Part shown: one piece after another, positions 23,156-32,812 of the stretch
Layout of the letters: each line of letters starts with the position of its first letter
Numbering within the stretch: position 1 is the stretch's first letter
Notes under the pieces: generated by a model
The model's database searches: none
What the model saw: only the letters and a program-made list of their open reading frames with translations
What the model was told of the DNA's origin: nothing
Made by a program: the position numbers and the translations under genes
Assembly (NCBI GenBank): GCA_027486795.1
Contig: JAIXOI010000023.1
Location: 62,001-126,000, forward strand
From: Sphingobacteriales bacterium
GTDB lineage: Bacteria > Bacteroidota > Bacteroidia > Chitinophagales > CAIOSU01
Direction of reading: 5' to 3'
DNA length: 64,000 nucleotides

Positions 23156-24400
23156 TTAGTCTTCAAATTCCGAGCGTAGGATTCGGAGCACCTCGTTAAT
23201 GGTCTCTTCTTCCAAGTCGGCACGGCGTATAAGCTCGTCTTTATCGAGCCCCAGCACGCTGCGGGCTGTATCACATCCTATGGCCTTCAACTGGTCAATG
23301 ATCCAGCCGTCGATTTCATCAGAGAATTCTTCCAAGTCAATATCGTAGTCTCCGGTCTCTTCTTCGCTATCACGGTATACGTCGATGTCATATTCGGTCA
23401 ATCGGCTGGCCAATTTAATGTTCATACCGCCACGGCCGATAGCCAACGAAACCTGATCTGGCTTCAAAAATACGGAAACCCTTTTAGTTGCTTCATTTAT
23501 TTCTACAGAAGTTATTTTAGCCGGAGCCAAAGAACGCTGTATAAGCAACTGCATATTGTTAGTGTAATTGATAATATCGATGTTCTCGTTTTTCAACTCA
23601 CGAACGATACCATGAATACGGCTACCCTTCATACCTACGCAAGCTCCAACTGGGTCGATACGGTCATCATAGCTTTCAACGGCTACTTTGGCTTTCTCGC
23701 CTGGTTCGCGAACGATTTTCTTGATAACGATTAGGCCATCAAAAATTTCTGGTACTTCAAGCTCCAACAATTTCGCCAAGAAAGCAGTATCAGTGCGCGA
23801 AAGGATAACAACAGGGTTGTTGTTTTTCATTTCAACACGTTTTACTACGGCACGCACGGTGTCGCCTTTCTTGTAAAAGTCGCTCTTAATCTGCTCGGTT
23901 TTTGGCAGCAACAATTCGTTACCATCATCATCAAGCAAAAGCACTTCTTTCTTCCATACTTGGTATACTTCGGCAGTAAGAATATCGCCAACGCGGTCTT
24001 TATACTTCTTGTAAACCTCGTCTTTCTCCAGCTCCATGATACGACTGATAAGCGTTTGGCGGGCAGCCAATACGCTACGGCGACCAAAATCATCAATCTC
24101 AATTTGCTGGTAAGCCTCTTCACCAACTTGGTAATCAGGCTCTATCTTCTGTGCATCCGTAATGGATATTTCGGCTACAGCATCTTCTACTTCGCCATCT
24201 TCAACTATGCTTCTGCGGTGCCATATTTCCAAGTCACCTTTATCAGTGTTCACAATTACGTCGAAGTTATCATCCGAGCCATATTTTTTACGCAACAGGG
24301 TACGGAAAACGTCTTCCAATACGCGCATAACGGTCGGGCGGTCGATGTTTTTGAAGTCCTTAAACTCCGAAAACGATTCAACTAGTTCGATACTGTTCAT
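23156..24400 (-). CDS. nusA: Transcription termination/antitermination factor NusA
   Basis: S1/KH arrangement, GACVGMKGSRIHGIVREL, SLAIGRGGMNIKLASRLT. Confidence 0.97.
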   Translation of the reverse strand: MNSIELVESFSEFKDFKNIDRPTVMRVLEDVFRTLLRKKYGSDDNFDVIVNTDKGDLEIWHRRSIVEDGEVEDAVAEISITDAQKIEPDYQVGEEAYQQIEIDDFGRRSVLAARQTLISRIMELEKDEVYKKYKDRVGDILTAEVYQVWKKEVLLLDDDGNELLLPKTEQIKSDFYKKGDTVRAVVKRVEMKNNNPVVILSRTDTAFLAKLLELEVPEIFDGLIVIKKIVREPGEKAKVAVESYDDRIDPVGACVGMKGSRIHGIVRELKNENIDIINYTNNMQLLIQRSLAPAKITSVEINEATKRVSVFLKPDQVSLAIGRGGMNIKLASRLTEYDIDVYRDSEEETGDYDIDLEEFSDEIDGWIIDQLKAIGCDTARSVLGLDKDELIRRADLEEETINEVLRILRSEFED

Positions 24401-24420
24401 GGTTCAATTCTGTTCATAGG

Positions 24421-24885
24421 TTAAAAATTGAATTTCAGTTTAGCATTTTTTATATCTGCAAATGGTATTTGGTACAAATTAGTTTCAATTACTTTTCCTT
24501 TCACCATTTTCACGGCTTCCAGTTCAAGCTCAACATCATCAAAGCGTTTCAGCACACCTTCTATCTTCACCCCGTCAAGCTTTACCACGCTTAGCTCTTG
24601 GCCAATGCGGCGCTGGTATTGGCGGGCTACTTTTAGCGGCGTATCCATGCCTGGGCTCGATACTTCGAGTATGTATTTCTCGCCCAACCAACCGTTCTCG
24701 TCAATGTGCTTCTCTAGGTATCGGCTCACCTCCACACAGGTTTCTATTTTAATGCCCTTTTCGGCATCCAAAAACACCTGCACCTTGTTACCGGTAAGCA
24801 ATTTTACCTCAACCAAAAAATGGTCGGGCTTATCTTGCAGCCATTCGTTTACAAGGGTTTCTAGCTTTTCAATTACAGCTTCCAT
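24421..24885 (-). CDS. rimP: Ribosome maturation factor RimP
   Basis: Position upstream of nusA, YILEVSSPGMDTPLKVARQYQRRIGQ; start at Met 24885 rather than ORF start 25095. Confidence 0.93.
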   Translation of the reverse strand: MEAVIEKLETLVNEWLQDKPDHFLVEVKLLTGNKVQVFLDAEKGIKIETCVEVSRYLEKHIDENGWLGEKYILEVSSPGMDTPLKVARQYQRRIGQELSVVKLDGVKIEGVLKRFDDVELELEAVKMVKGKVIETNLYQIPFADIKNAKLKFNF

Positions 24886-25057
24886 AGTTGCTGGGGTTAT
24901 AGAATGAAAAGAGGGGACATTTTCGTGTCCCCTCAATCCAAAGCTGGTGCAAATATAGGTCGATTTTTTCGAGATTGCAAATGTTTTTGGTCCATGGTCG
25001 ATAGACGACGGTCGACGGGGAGTTTTGGGGGGTAAGGTTTGGCGAATAGTAGATAAA

Positions 25058-25216
25058 TTATCCCCTAACCTGCTTTTGATAATCCAAGCCGTCAATATCC
25101 CGTTTCACCTTTCCGAAATGTTTGGCGGCATTGAAGGGCTTCTTGCCTATTTTGAATTTTGAGAATGCCTTGCGTATCTCTTCCGCGCTGCTGTTAGCTT
25201 TTATTTCGATTACCAT
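25058..25216 (-). CDS. Small 52-aa antitoxin-like protein (not in supplied ORF track)
   Basis: Hand translation: MVIEIKANSSAEEIRKAFSKFKIGKKPFNAAKHFGKVKRDIDGLDYQKQVRG*; resembles small Bacteroidota proteins ending YQKKxRxEW but without that terminus. Confidence 0.5.
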   Translation of the reverse strand: MVIEIKANSSAEEIRKAFSKFKIGKKPFNAAKHFGKVKRDIDGLDYQKQVRG

Positions 25217-25225
25217 AGTTGTTTT

Positions 25226-25657
25226 TTATCGTTTTCCAATTACGTCTGTATAGCGGAAATCTTTGTTTTTCAGTCTGGTTTTCCCCAACAAATCTTTCCG
25301 CATTTCAAGAATGATATTACCAATTAATCTTTGACCCTCAACAAAATTTGGACTCTTTCCTTCCTGTGCTATAATATAGGATATAAGTTCATTGATAGCC
25401 AAAACCACATTGTCCGAGCTATATAGCCAGGACTTGTACTGTTCTTCGAAAAATTTCAATTTATTTTGACTATTTGCTGTTAAACCAACAAACCCTTGAA
25501 GTGCAATAATTAGATTAGAATACTTTTCCTCTTTAAACTTAATCATTGCCTCTGTCTTCTTAGCTTTGATTGCAAGCAAATATGTTAAAGAACTACCGAT
25601 TAGCGCACTAGCAACGGGTAGTATTAATAGCAAAGCAGTCTTTGTATCCATGCGCAC
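25226..25657 (-). CDS. Hypothetical membrane-anchored protein
   Basis: ORF with N-terminal TM helix LLLILPVASALIGSSLTYLLAI. Confidence 0.6.
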   Translation of the reverse strand: MRMDTKTALLLILPVASALIGSSLTYLLAIKAKKTEAMIKFKEEKYSNLIIALQGFVGLTANSQNKLKFFEEQYKSWLYSSDNVVLAINELISYIIAQEGKSPNFVEGQRLIGNIILEMRKDLLGKTRLKNKDFRYTDVIGKR

Positions 25658-25821
25658 AAAAATAACATTTATATTATAATAGACTGTCCAGTGTTTAATA
25701 TATGACTAGTATGGAAACTTTACCCCCTCCAAAAAAAATCACATCCCCACGGCAATTCAACCTTCTGCCCTATCGGATTTTAAATCGCTATTCTACAGAG
25801 CATCGGTTTTTACCCGTAACG

Positions 25822-25902
25822 AGTGGTCTGACGAGTATGCCGAATCGGAAACAAATCTCATAACGTGGCATCAATCATACTCGCGGGCCTCGTCCGACCA
25901 CT
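25822..25902 (-). repeat. Stem element copy 1 (inverted orientation)
   Basis: + strand AGTGGTCTGACGAG...CTCGTCCGACCACT; reverse complement reads AGTGGTCGGACGAG...CTCGTCAGACCACT; also nested CGAGTATG/CATACTCG. Confidence 0.85.
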
Positions 25903-25952
25903 AAACGCAGTAAATAAATAAGAGTTAACGACATTTGGAGCAGCACCGCAGT

Positions 25953-26035
25953 AGTGGTCGGACGGCTGGATTGCACTAGCCATAATACTGGCATACAACA
26001 TATCCACCCAAAGGAACAATAGCCGTCAGACCACT
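25953..26035 (+). repeat. Stem element copy 2 (83 bp)
   Basis: AGTGGTCGGACGGCT...AGCCGTCAGACCACT, 15-bp arms with one G/A mismatch. Confidence 0.88.
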
Positions 26036-26131
26036 TAGTAACATCGATGTTTTATATTTTGTACAATAGTAATTGTAAATCTAACAATCATAGTTAGCCA
26101 ATACCCATAGGTTCTTCCCTAGGATTACGTC

Positions 26132-26175
26132 CCAGTCGCAGACTGGTTGTAATATGGCTACAAGACGCAGTCTTG
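26132..26175. repeat. Palindrome pair CCAGTC-GCA-GACTGG and CAAGAC-GCA-GTCTTG
   Basis: Perfect 6+3+6 palindromes at 26132..26146 and 26161..26175, both with GCA centre, 14 nt apart. Confidence 0.85.
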
Positions 26176-26228
26176 CAGCAGCAAAACGACAAAACCAATC
26201 AACCAATAACCAATTAACTAATAACCAA

Positions 26229-27461
26229 TCAACTAATCCCACCAATCATATCCCCCGCAGCAATCCAACCTTCCGTCCAGGCGGCTTGGAAGTTGAAACC
26301 GCCTGTTACGCCATCAATGTCCAACACTTCGCCAGCGAAGTAGAGACCGGGCACTAGGCGGCTTTGCATGGTGTTAAAGTCTACCTCATCGAGCTTGATG
26401 CCGCCGCAGGTAACAAACTCCTCTTTAAAGGTGGTTTTGCCATGGGCGGGGTACTCGTCGCGGGTAAGAATGGCGGCCAGTAGGTTCTGCTCCTTTCGGG
26501 GCAAATCGGCCCAGCGCACTTCGGGGTTAATGCCCGCCTTGGCGCACAAAAATTCCCACAAACGCCGCGGCAACTCATACGGGCAATGGCCTACCACCTT
26601 TTTGGTAGCATGGGTGTGGCGTTGTTTCTGCAGGTCTTCGCGAACGGCATCTTGGTGTTGGCCGGGCATCCAATTAACGAGCACGGTATAGCGGTAATCC
26701 ATATCGTGCAACTGCCGCGCCCCCCAAGCCGATAGCTTGAGAATGGCCGGGCCGCTCATGCCCCAGTGGGTAATCATCAATGGGCCACTTTCTTTCAGTT
26801 TAGTTTGGTATATGCTTACCTCGGCCTCGGTGGCCACGCCCATCAGTTCGGTAATGGGGTTATCGGGCAGGTTGAAGGTAAACAGCGACGGCACGGGCAA
26901 CTCAATGCTATGCCCCAGCGCCACCAACCAATCGTAATGTTCGGCCTTGGTGGCGCCGCCCGTGGCAACCAACACATGGCTGGCAGTAAGCGTTTCGCCG
27001 GTATTTAGGGGTATGTTGAAGCCCGGGTGGGTCGGCTCAATGCGCTCGGCCCACGTTTTGGTACGGATGTTTACTTTGCCGCGGTCGGCGGTTTCGAGCA
27101 GACACCGCACGATGGTATCGGAGCTATCCGTAACGGGGAACATGCGCCCGTCCTCTTCGGTTTTCAGCTTTACACCCTTATTGCTAAACCACTCAATGGT
27201 ATTGCGGGTACTGAATTTGTAAAAAGCCGGAATCAAATGCTTGCCGCCACGCGGGTAGCGCAAGCTGAGGGCTTTTACATTAAACACCGCATGGCACACA
27301 TTGCACCGCCCACCGCCGCTCACGCGCACCTTGCTCAACAGCTTCGGCGACTGCTCTAGCAACGTAACGGGTATATGCGGTGCCTCATCGGCCAAGCGCG
27401 CCGCGGCAAAAAAGCCCGCCGCGCCACCGCCAATAATTACCACATGTGGAGTTTGGGACAT
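26229..27461 (-). CDS. NAD(P)/FAD-dependent oxidoreductase, HI0933/YhiN family
   Basis: [64 protein letters not shown]-type C-terminus. Confidence 0.95.
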   Translation of the reverse strand: [410 protein letters not shown]

Positions 27462-27514
27462 GACTATTTTTACCTACTAGAAGAAACTACCAGAATAGTC
27501 CAAACAATTCCTCA

Positions 27515-27997
27515 TTACTTTATAACTATAAATTGCAATGGATCTTGTTTAAGTCTAGGGCAATCCAGTGTTATAGGAGTAAAAAGCTTGTTGTACCTGT
27601 TGGAATAAAAAATCTGCAAAGTATTCAAATTTCTTATTGCCTTAGCGAAATGTTTATCAGAAGTAAAGCTGGCTCGCGTATCGTCTGAACCTATAACATC
27701 GCATAGATAACGAGATCTCCTTGATAAGTTTTGAATTTGCTGATAAGCCCCATAAGCATCTGGACTAATAGCAGAAGGATTTACTGGAACATAAGGATTT
27801 AATGCCTTTCCCACTTCGGCATGAGTACGATAATGTTGATTAATTACATGAGCAATATGAGCATTGGATAAATGAATAACGCAATAATATGCTATTGTCA
27901 ATTGCCAATCCCAGCTATCAGGCGTATTCCTGTTTACCGATTCTAGAACACGCAGATTTTTACATGCCTGCTCCCAATGGTCATCAAAACTTGCCAA
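27515..27997 (-). CDS. HEPN-like domain protein (putative)
   Basis: Helical protein, DSWDWQLTIAYYCVIHLSNAHIAHVINQHYRTH resembles HEPN N-terminus; immediately follows the 28000..28473 gene. Confidence 0.5.
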   Translation of the reverse strand: MASFDDHWEQACKNLRVLESVNRNTPDSWDWQLTIAYYCVIHLSNAHIAHVINQHYRTHAEVGKALNPYVPVNPSAISPDAYGAYQQIQNLSRRSRYLCDVIGSDDTRASFTSDKHFAKAIRNLNTLQIFYSNRYNKLFTPITLDCPRLKQDPLQFIVIK

Positions 27998-27999
27998 TT

Positions 28000-28473
28000 T
28001 TATATTTTTTGAACAGTTTGATAGTGGGGAGGCACTTCTAGCCCATCGCTTTTTTCCAATATTGTAGAACTAATACTGAAACCATATTGGTAATTCTTGG
28101 CATTAGCTTTTGCCTCTGCTTCAAACAATGCTAACTCTGTCCGATCGTCGTCATCTTCAATTTCGGCCCAAACAAACAATTGGGCATCATTATGATCTAA
28201 AAACAATTTCAGTGGATTAACATTCGCTTCCTTAAGTTCTTGAAAATAATCAATCACTAACTTCCTAATAAACGACCTAGAAGTAAGCTCTCTGAACTGT
28301 AGATGAAGTTTGGTTTGATCACCAAATATTAAACTGTCGTAAAACTGTTTCGTTTCGGCAGAAGCTATGCCCATATTTATAAAATCCCTATCACTTGATA
28401 AATGGTGCAACATATCCCCAAACCATTCATCTCGAATAGAGTTCTCCTGGGAGATATTTTTTGTAGCGTTCAT
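28000..28473 (-). CDS. Hypothetical protein, partner of HEPN-like gene
   Basis: ORF ends 2 bp before the HEPN-like ORF starts; acidic central region WAEIEDDDDRTELALFEAEAKAN. Confidence 0.6.
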   Translation of the reverse strand: MNATKNISQENSIRDEWFGDMLHHLSSDRDFINMGIASAETKQFYDSLIFGDQTKLHLQFRELTSRSFIRKLVIDYFQELKEANVNPLKLFLDHNDAQLFVWAEIEDDDDRTELALFEAEAKANAKNYQYGFSISSTILEKSDGLEVPPHYQTVQKI

Positions 28474-28708
28474 GTAATTCTATTAACGGTGGCTTTTGAA
28501 ATTAATTGTACGTAGTAAATCGAAAAAAGATTCAAACGCAACTTTAGCTGCAAATCTCATGCCCAAACAACGCAATTTCTTTACTGCGCGCAAAGATACA
28601 AAGTTGTAATAAGAATGCAAAATTTACACGTTATACCAATATAGCCTTTAATTTTTATTCCACCAAATAAAACAACACATTTTTAGGGGCGGATTCAATA
28701 AGCATGCC

Positions 28709-29974
28709 TTACTCGTAGCTCCTTGCGCTAAACTGGTGCACAATCAAGCCGCTGCGTAGCTTTGGCTCAAACCAAGTGCTCTTAGGCGGCATAACATTAC
28801 CACTATCGGCAATTCGAATCAACTGATTGATAGTAACCGGATACAAGGCAAATGCCACGGCCATTTCGCCGCTATCCACACGCTTGCTAAGCTCGCCTAA
28901 GCCACGAATACCACCCACAAAATCTACGCGGTTATCGGTGCGTGGGTCTTTAATGCCAAGAATAGGGTCCAACAGGTTGTTCTGCATGATAGAGACATCC
29001 AAACCATTTACAGGGTCGTTCTCTGGGTATGTGCCCGGCTTCGCCGTCAACTGAAACCACTGTCCCTCAAAGTACATACCAAACTCACGCATCTGCGTTG
29101 GCTTAAAAGGCGAGGTGCCTTGTAGCTGCAAATCGAATTTCTCCTCAATCTTGGCAAAGAACTCTTGCTCGGTTAAGCCGTTAAGGTCAGTTACTACGCG
29201 GTTATAATCAATAATCTGCAACTGGCTTGCCGGGAACAACACGCTCAAAAAGAAATTAAATGGCTCCTCACCCGTAAAATCTGGGTTGGCCTCTTGTAAT
29301 TCGCGACCCACTTTGCTGCTGCTGGCGGCACGGTGGTGGCCATCGGCAATGTATGTAGCTGGCACCTTTTCATGAAAAAGGTTTACCAATCGCTCAATCA
29401 ACTGCCTGTCGCGTAACACCCAAACCGTGTGACGCACACCATCGGGCGTGGTAAAATTGGTATCAGGTTCTTCTTCGGTTATAATTACAGAAACTATATT
29501 GTCAATCTCTGTTACATCTGGGTAAGTCAAAAACACTGGTCCGGCATGTATGCCTGTGGCCTTCATGTGCTTCATGCGGTCTTGCTCTTTTACAGGGCGG
29601 GTAAACTCGTGCTTCTTCACCACATCGGCCCAATAATCGTTAACGCTGCTAGCAGCCACTAGGCCCGTTTGCACATGGCCGTTCATTTCTTGCTGGTATA
29701 TGTATAGGTAAGGGTGCGGGTCTTGCTCTATCACGTCTTGGACTACCAACGCACGAAATTTCTCCGCCGCTTTTTCATAAACTTCTGGCGCATAGGCATC
29801 ATAGCCTGGCGGGTAGGCAATTTCCGACTTCACTATATGCAGGAAAGATAGCGGCTTATCCTTGGCCTCTTCGCGGGCCTCTTCGGTATTCATTACATCG
29901 TAAGGCAATGATGCTACTTGTGAAGCCAGCTCGGGCTTGGGCCTAATGCCCGGGAAAGGTCGTATAACAGCCAT
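28709..29974 (-). CDS. DUF1015 family protein
   Basis: MAVIRPFPGIRPKPELASQVASLPYDVMN...YIADGHHRAASS. Confidence 0.95.
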   Translation of the reverse strand: MAVIRPFPGIRPKPELASQVASLPYDVMNTEEAREEAKDKPLSFLHIVKSEIAYPPGYDAYAPEVYEKAAEKFRALVVQDVIEQDPHPYLYIYQQEMNGHVQTGLVAASSVNDYWADVVKKHEFTRPVKEQDRMKHMKATGIHAGPVFLTYPDVTEIDNIVSVIITEEEPDTNFTTPDGVRHTVWVLRDRQLIERLVNLFHEKVPATYIADGHHRAASSSKVGRELQEANPDFTGEEPFNFFLSVLFPASQLQIIDYNRVVTDLNGLTEQEFFAKIEEKFDLQLQGTSPFKPTQMREFGMYFEGQWFQLTAKPGTYPENDPVNGLDVSIMQNNLLDPILGIKDPRTDNRVDFVGGIRGLGELSKRVDSGEMAVAFALYPVTINQLIRIADSGNVMPPKSTWFEPKLRSGLIVHQFSARSYE

Positions 29975-30022
29975 AATTCAGCTAGGTTTTATTTTTGCCG
30001 AAGATAGGGAGTTTGGGGGAGA
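29938..30022. repeat. 85-bp direct repeat, copy 1 (5' end and upstream region of DUF1015 gene)
   Basis: Identical to 32813..32897 (constant offset 2875). Confidence 0.97.
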
Positions 30023-30172
30023 TGGATGGATTTGAATGGAATCCATTTAGGCTAAAACGACAAGCTAACCTTTACAAACCGTTGTTTATCTATTGTTTAA
30101 GTCGTTTATGCTGAAACGGTAGGAATTTTAAAATAAAATGCTTATACTTGAATCATTGAAAATCAATTCGGC

Positions 30173-30721
30173 ATGAAAGCGAGGTTGGTATCTCTTAATG
30201 CGTCAATGAAATGGGCAATGGCCATACTGATATTGCTAAGTATGCAAGTAGCCAAAGCAGGCCCAACCGATAGCGCCCCCTATACCGTATACGTATTCTT
30301 ACTTGAAACCTGCCCTATATGCCAAAGCGCCACGCCAGAGCTTATAAAATTATACCAAGATTATAGTAAGCAGGGAGTGGAGTTCGTTGGGCTTTTTCCT
30401 AACGGTAAAATGTCGAACGAAGGCACCATTGAACAATTCAACGCCAAGTACAAACTTCCGTTTGAATTGCGATTGGATACCGACCAAGAAATAGCTCAGT
30501 CACTTGGGGCCACCATTACCCCCCAAGTATATGTGGTGCGCAATAGCGATAAGCAAATATTATACAGCGGGCGTATAGATAACAGCTTTGAAAGCCTTGG
30601 TAAACGAAGGCGTGTGGTTACTGAGCACAACCTAGCACAAGCATTGGAAAATATTATACAAAGTAAACCTGCAGTACCTGCACAAACTGATGCTGTGGGC
30701 TGCTTTATCTCAAAACTATAA
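30173..30721 (+). CDS. Secreted thioredoxin-fold redoxin
   Basis: Signal peptide; YVFLLETCPICQSATPELIKLYQDYSKQGVEFVGLFPN with CPIC motif. Confidence 0.82.
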   Translation: MKARLVSLNASMKWAMAILILLSMQVAKAGPTDSAPYTVYVFLLETCPICQSATPELIKLYQDYSKQGVEFVGLFPNGKMSNEGTIEQFNAKYKLPFELRLDTDQEIAQSLGATITPQVYVVRNSDKQILYSGRIDNSFESLGKRRRVVTEHNLAQALENIIQSKPAVPAQTDAVGCFISKL

Positions 30722-30732
30722 CCAACGATAAC

Positions 30733-32316
30733 ATGAAAAGCCTGTTGCTCATTCTATTACTACCCTGCTGCATGATGCAATTAGTTTCAGCGCAGAATGT
30801 AACGTATAGCGAAGATATCGCCCCAATCATCTATAAAAACTGTACTAGCTGCCACCGTGCTGGCGAGATAGCCCCTTTCCCGCTTACCAACTATGCCGAA
30901 GTAAGTGCTTGGGCGGGCATGATAAAATACGTAACCGAGATTAGGTACATGCCACCTTGGAAACCGGAGATTGGATACCAAGAGTACCAAAAGGAAAATT
31001 ACCTTACTGATGCCCAAATACAGTTGATTGCCGATTGGGTGGCAGATGGCAGCCCGCAAGGCGATCCTAACCTGGAGCCGCCCGTGCCAATATTCCCTAG
31101 CGGTTCGCAAGTTGGCACCCCCGATTTGGTGCTCTCGTTTGCCGAATCATATACCCACCAAGGTAACAATGCTGATGAGTACCGCTACTTTGTGTTGCCT
31201 ACCGGCCTCACTCAAGATAAGGACCTGGTGGCGCTGGAATTACGGCCTGGCAACAAGAAGATTGTACATCATACCCTTATATGGGAAGACACTACCGGGG
31301 CCGCCGCCGCCGATGATGCGGCAACACCCCTGTATGGCTATAGTGGCAACAGTGGCACCAGCGCCAGCATCAATAGTGCGCAGTTGCCTGGATACGTACC
31401 CGGCCAAAAAACCAACGTATACACCAATGGAATGGCCATGAAACTGCACGCCGGAAGTGATCTTAAGCTGCAAATGCACTATGCTCCTACCCCCACCGAC
31501 GAAACGGACAGCACTACCATTAACCTGTTTTTTGCAGATGCGCCGGCTACTAGGTTCGTGCAGTCGTATGTAATGCTGCCCACTAACAACATCCTTACCA
31601 ATGGACCTTTCATTATGCCCCCCAACCAAGTGAAAAAATTCCATGGAGAGTTTACCGTACCTTTTAAGGTGAGTTTATTGGGTATTGCGCCGCATAGCCA
31701 CTTGCTTTCGAAAAGCTGGGAGGTATATGCAGTTACCCCCGCTAACGATACTATTAACCTGATAAAAATTAACGACTGGGACTTTAACTGGCAGGGTGCT
31801 TATATGTTTGAGCGGTTAATAGTGCTGCCCGTTGGCTCGGTAATACATGCTTATGCGGAGTATGACAACACGGTTAATAACCCGCTTAACCCAAATAGCC
31901 CTCCCATACAAGTTTCTTGGGGCGAAGGCACCTCAGATGAAATGTATTACCTGCCCGTGATGTTTTTGCCATACCAGCAGGGCGATGAAAACATTGTATT
32001 TGAGGACAGCACCACCACCGCCATTAACGATAATAGGTTCTTTACCGTAAAAGATGAACTTTACCCGGTAGCGCCAAACCCCGCTAACGATAAGGTGAAA
32101 ATTGGCTTTACCCTGGCCACGGGCAACAACATTAACCTTAAGCTATATGATATGACTGGCAAGGAAGTGCTTGTTGTGGCCAACAAACAATTTCACCTAC
32201 CGGGGCTGCATAGCAAAGATGTTGACTTGAGCAATCTACCTTCAGGCGTATACAACATATTGCTAGAAGTACAAGGTGCCGAGCGCCAGGTGCAGCAGCT
32301 AGTAATTACCCATTAA
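30733..32316 (+). CDS. Secreted protein with c-type haem motif, Cu type II monooxygenase-like region and T9SS type A sorting domain
   Basis: NCTSCHRAGEIAPFPL (CxxCH), KIVHHTLIW and APHSHLLSKSW, C-terminal LYPVAPNPANDKVKI...NLPSGVYNILLEVQG. Confidence 0.85.
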   Translation: MKSLLLILLLPCCMMQLVSAQNVTYSEDIAPIIYKNCTSCHRAGEIAPFPLTNYAEVSAWAGMIKYVTEIRYMPPWKPEIGYQEYQKENYLTDAQIQLIADWVADGSPQGDPNLEPPVPIFPSGSQVGTPDLVLSFAESYTHQGNNADEYRYFVLPTGLTQDKDLVALELRPGNKKIVHHTLIWEDTTGAAAADDAATPLYGYSGNSGTSASINSAQLPGYVPGQKTNVYTNGMAMKLHAGSDLKLQMHYAPTPTDETDSTTINLFFADAPATRFVQSYVMLPTNNILTNGPFIMPPNQVKKFHGEFTVPFKVSLLGIAPHSHLLSKSWEVYAVTPANDTINLIKINDWDFNWQGAYMFERLIVLPVGSVIHAYAEYDNTVNNPLNPNSPPIQVSWGEGTSDEMYYLPVMFLPYQQGDENIVFEDSTTTAINDNRFFTVKDELYPVAPNPANDKVKIGFTLATGNNINLKLYDMTGKEVLVVANKQFHLPGLHSKDVDLSNLPSGVYNILLEVQGAERQVQQLVITH

Positions 32317-32340
32317 GTAGCAAAAATATGTGCCACTACA

Positions 32341-32372
32341 GAAAAGGCAGCCTACACATGGGCTGCCTTTTC
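32341..32372 (+). terminator. Intrinsic terminator-like hairpin
   Basis: GAAAAGGCAGCC TACACATG GGCTGCCTTTTC then T-rich. Confidence 0.8.
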
Positions 32373-32454
32373 TGCTTTTACAAAATGTCTGAGAGTTAGT
32401 AAATGTCACTCCGCCTCAATACACAATCACCGTATCCTGGTTTTTCCTACCCAT

Positions 32455-32812
32455 CTAGTTGCGGATGATGCGGTGGGCATCAGGGGTATCGGGCTTTCAG
32501 CCCACGGCGGCTTTGATGGATTCGATGTAGTTTTCAATGTACTCTGGCTCAAAGTAGCCACAGCCCATAAAACGGTAGTTTTCTATCCAAACTACACTCT
32601 GCTCGTGGTGAGAGCGGCCCGTGTGCAGGCGTTTGCCAGCATCGCCGATTTTGTTAGTGAGCATTTGCTCTATCTGCGAATGGATGTCTTCCACATGGTC
32701 TTCCATAACGAAAGTACCAGCCTCGATGCTGGTTAGTATTTCTTGCAACCCAGCTTTAATAGCTTGAAACTCCTCCGCGGTAATGATGCCCACCTGCTCT
32801 AGCATTTCGGCA
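32455..32812 (-). pseudogene. Mosaic remnant: argH N-terminal-region fragment fused to fragment resembling the C-terminus of a Bacteroidota exonuclease/GIY-YIG protein
   Basis: AHAEMLEQVGIITAEEFQAIKAGLQEIL...GTFVMEDHVEDIHSQIEQMLTNKIGDAGKRLHTGRS is argininosuccinate lyase-like; switches to HHEQSVVWIENYRFMGCGYFEPEYIENYIESIKAAVG*KPDTPDAHRIIRN*. Confidence 0.75.

Noticed and set aside
21844-23159. Long antisense ORFs (265, 240 and 160 aa) across infB
   Set aside because: Mirror of the repetitive low-complexity Pro/Lys/Glu/Ala-rich IF-2 N-terminal region.
31028-31644. 137- and 134-aa overlapping ORFs inside the T9SS cargo gene
   Set aside because: Alternative frames of a well-supported CDS.
32473-32736. 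87-aa plus-strand ORF MGIRGIGLSAHGGFDGFDV...
   Set aside because: Antisense of the argH/exonuclease-like mosaic remnant.
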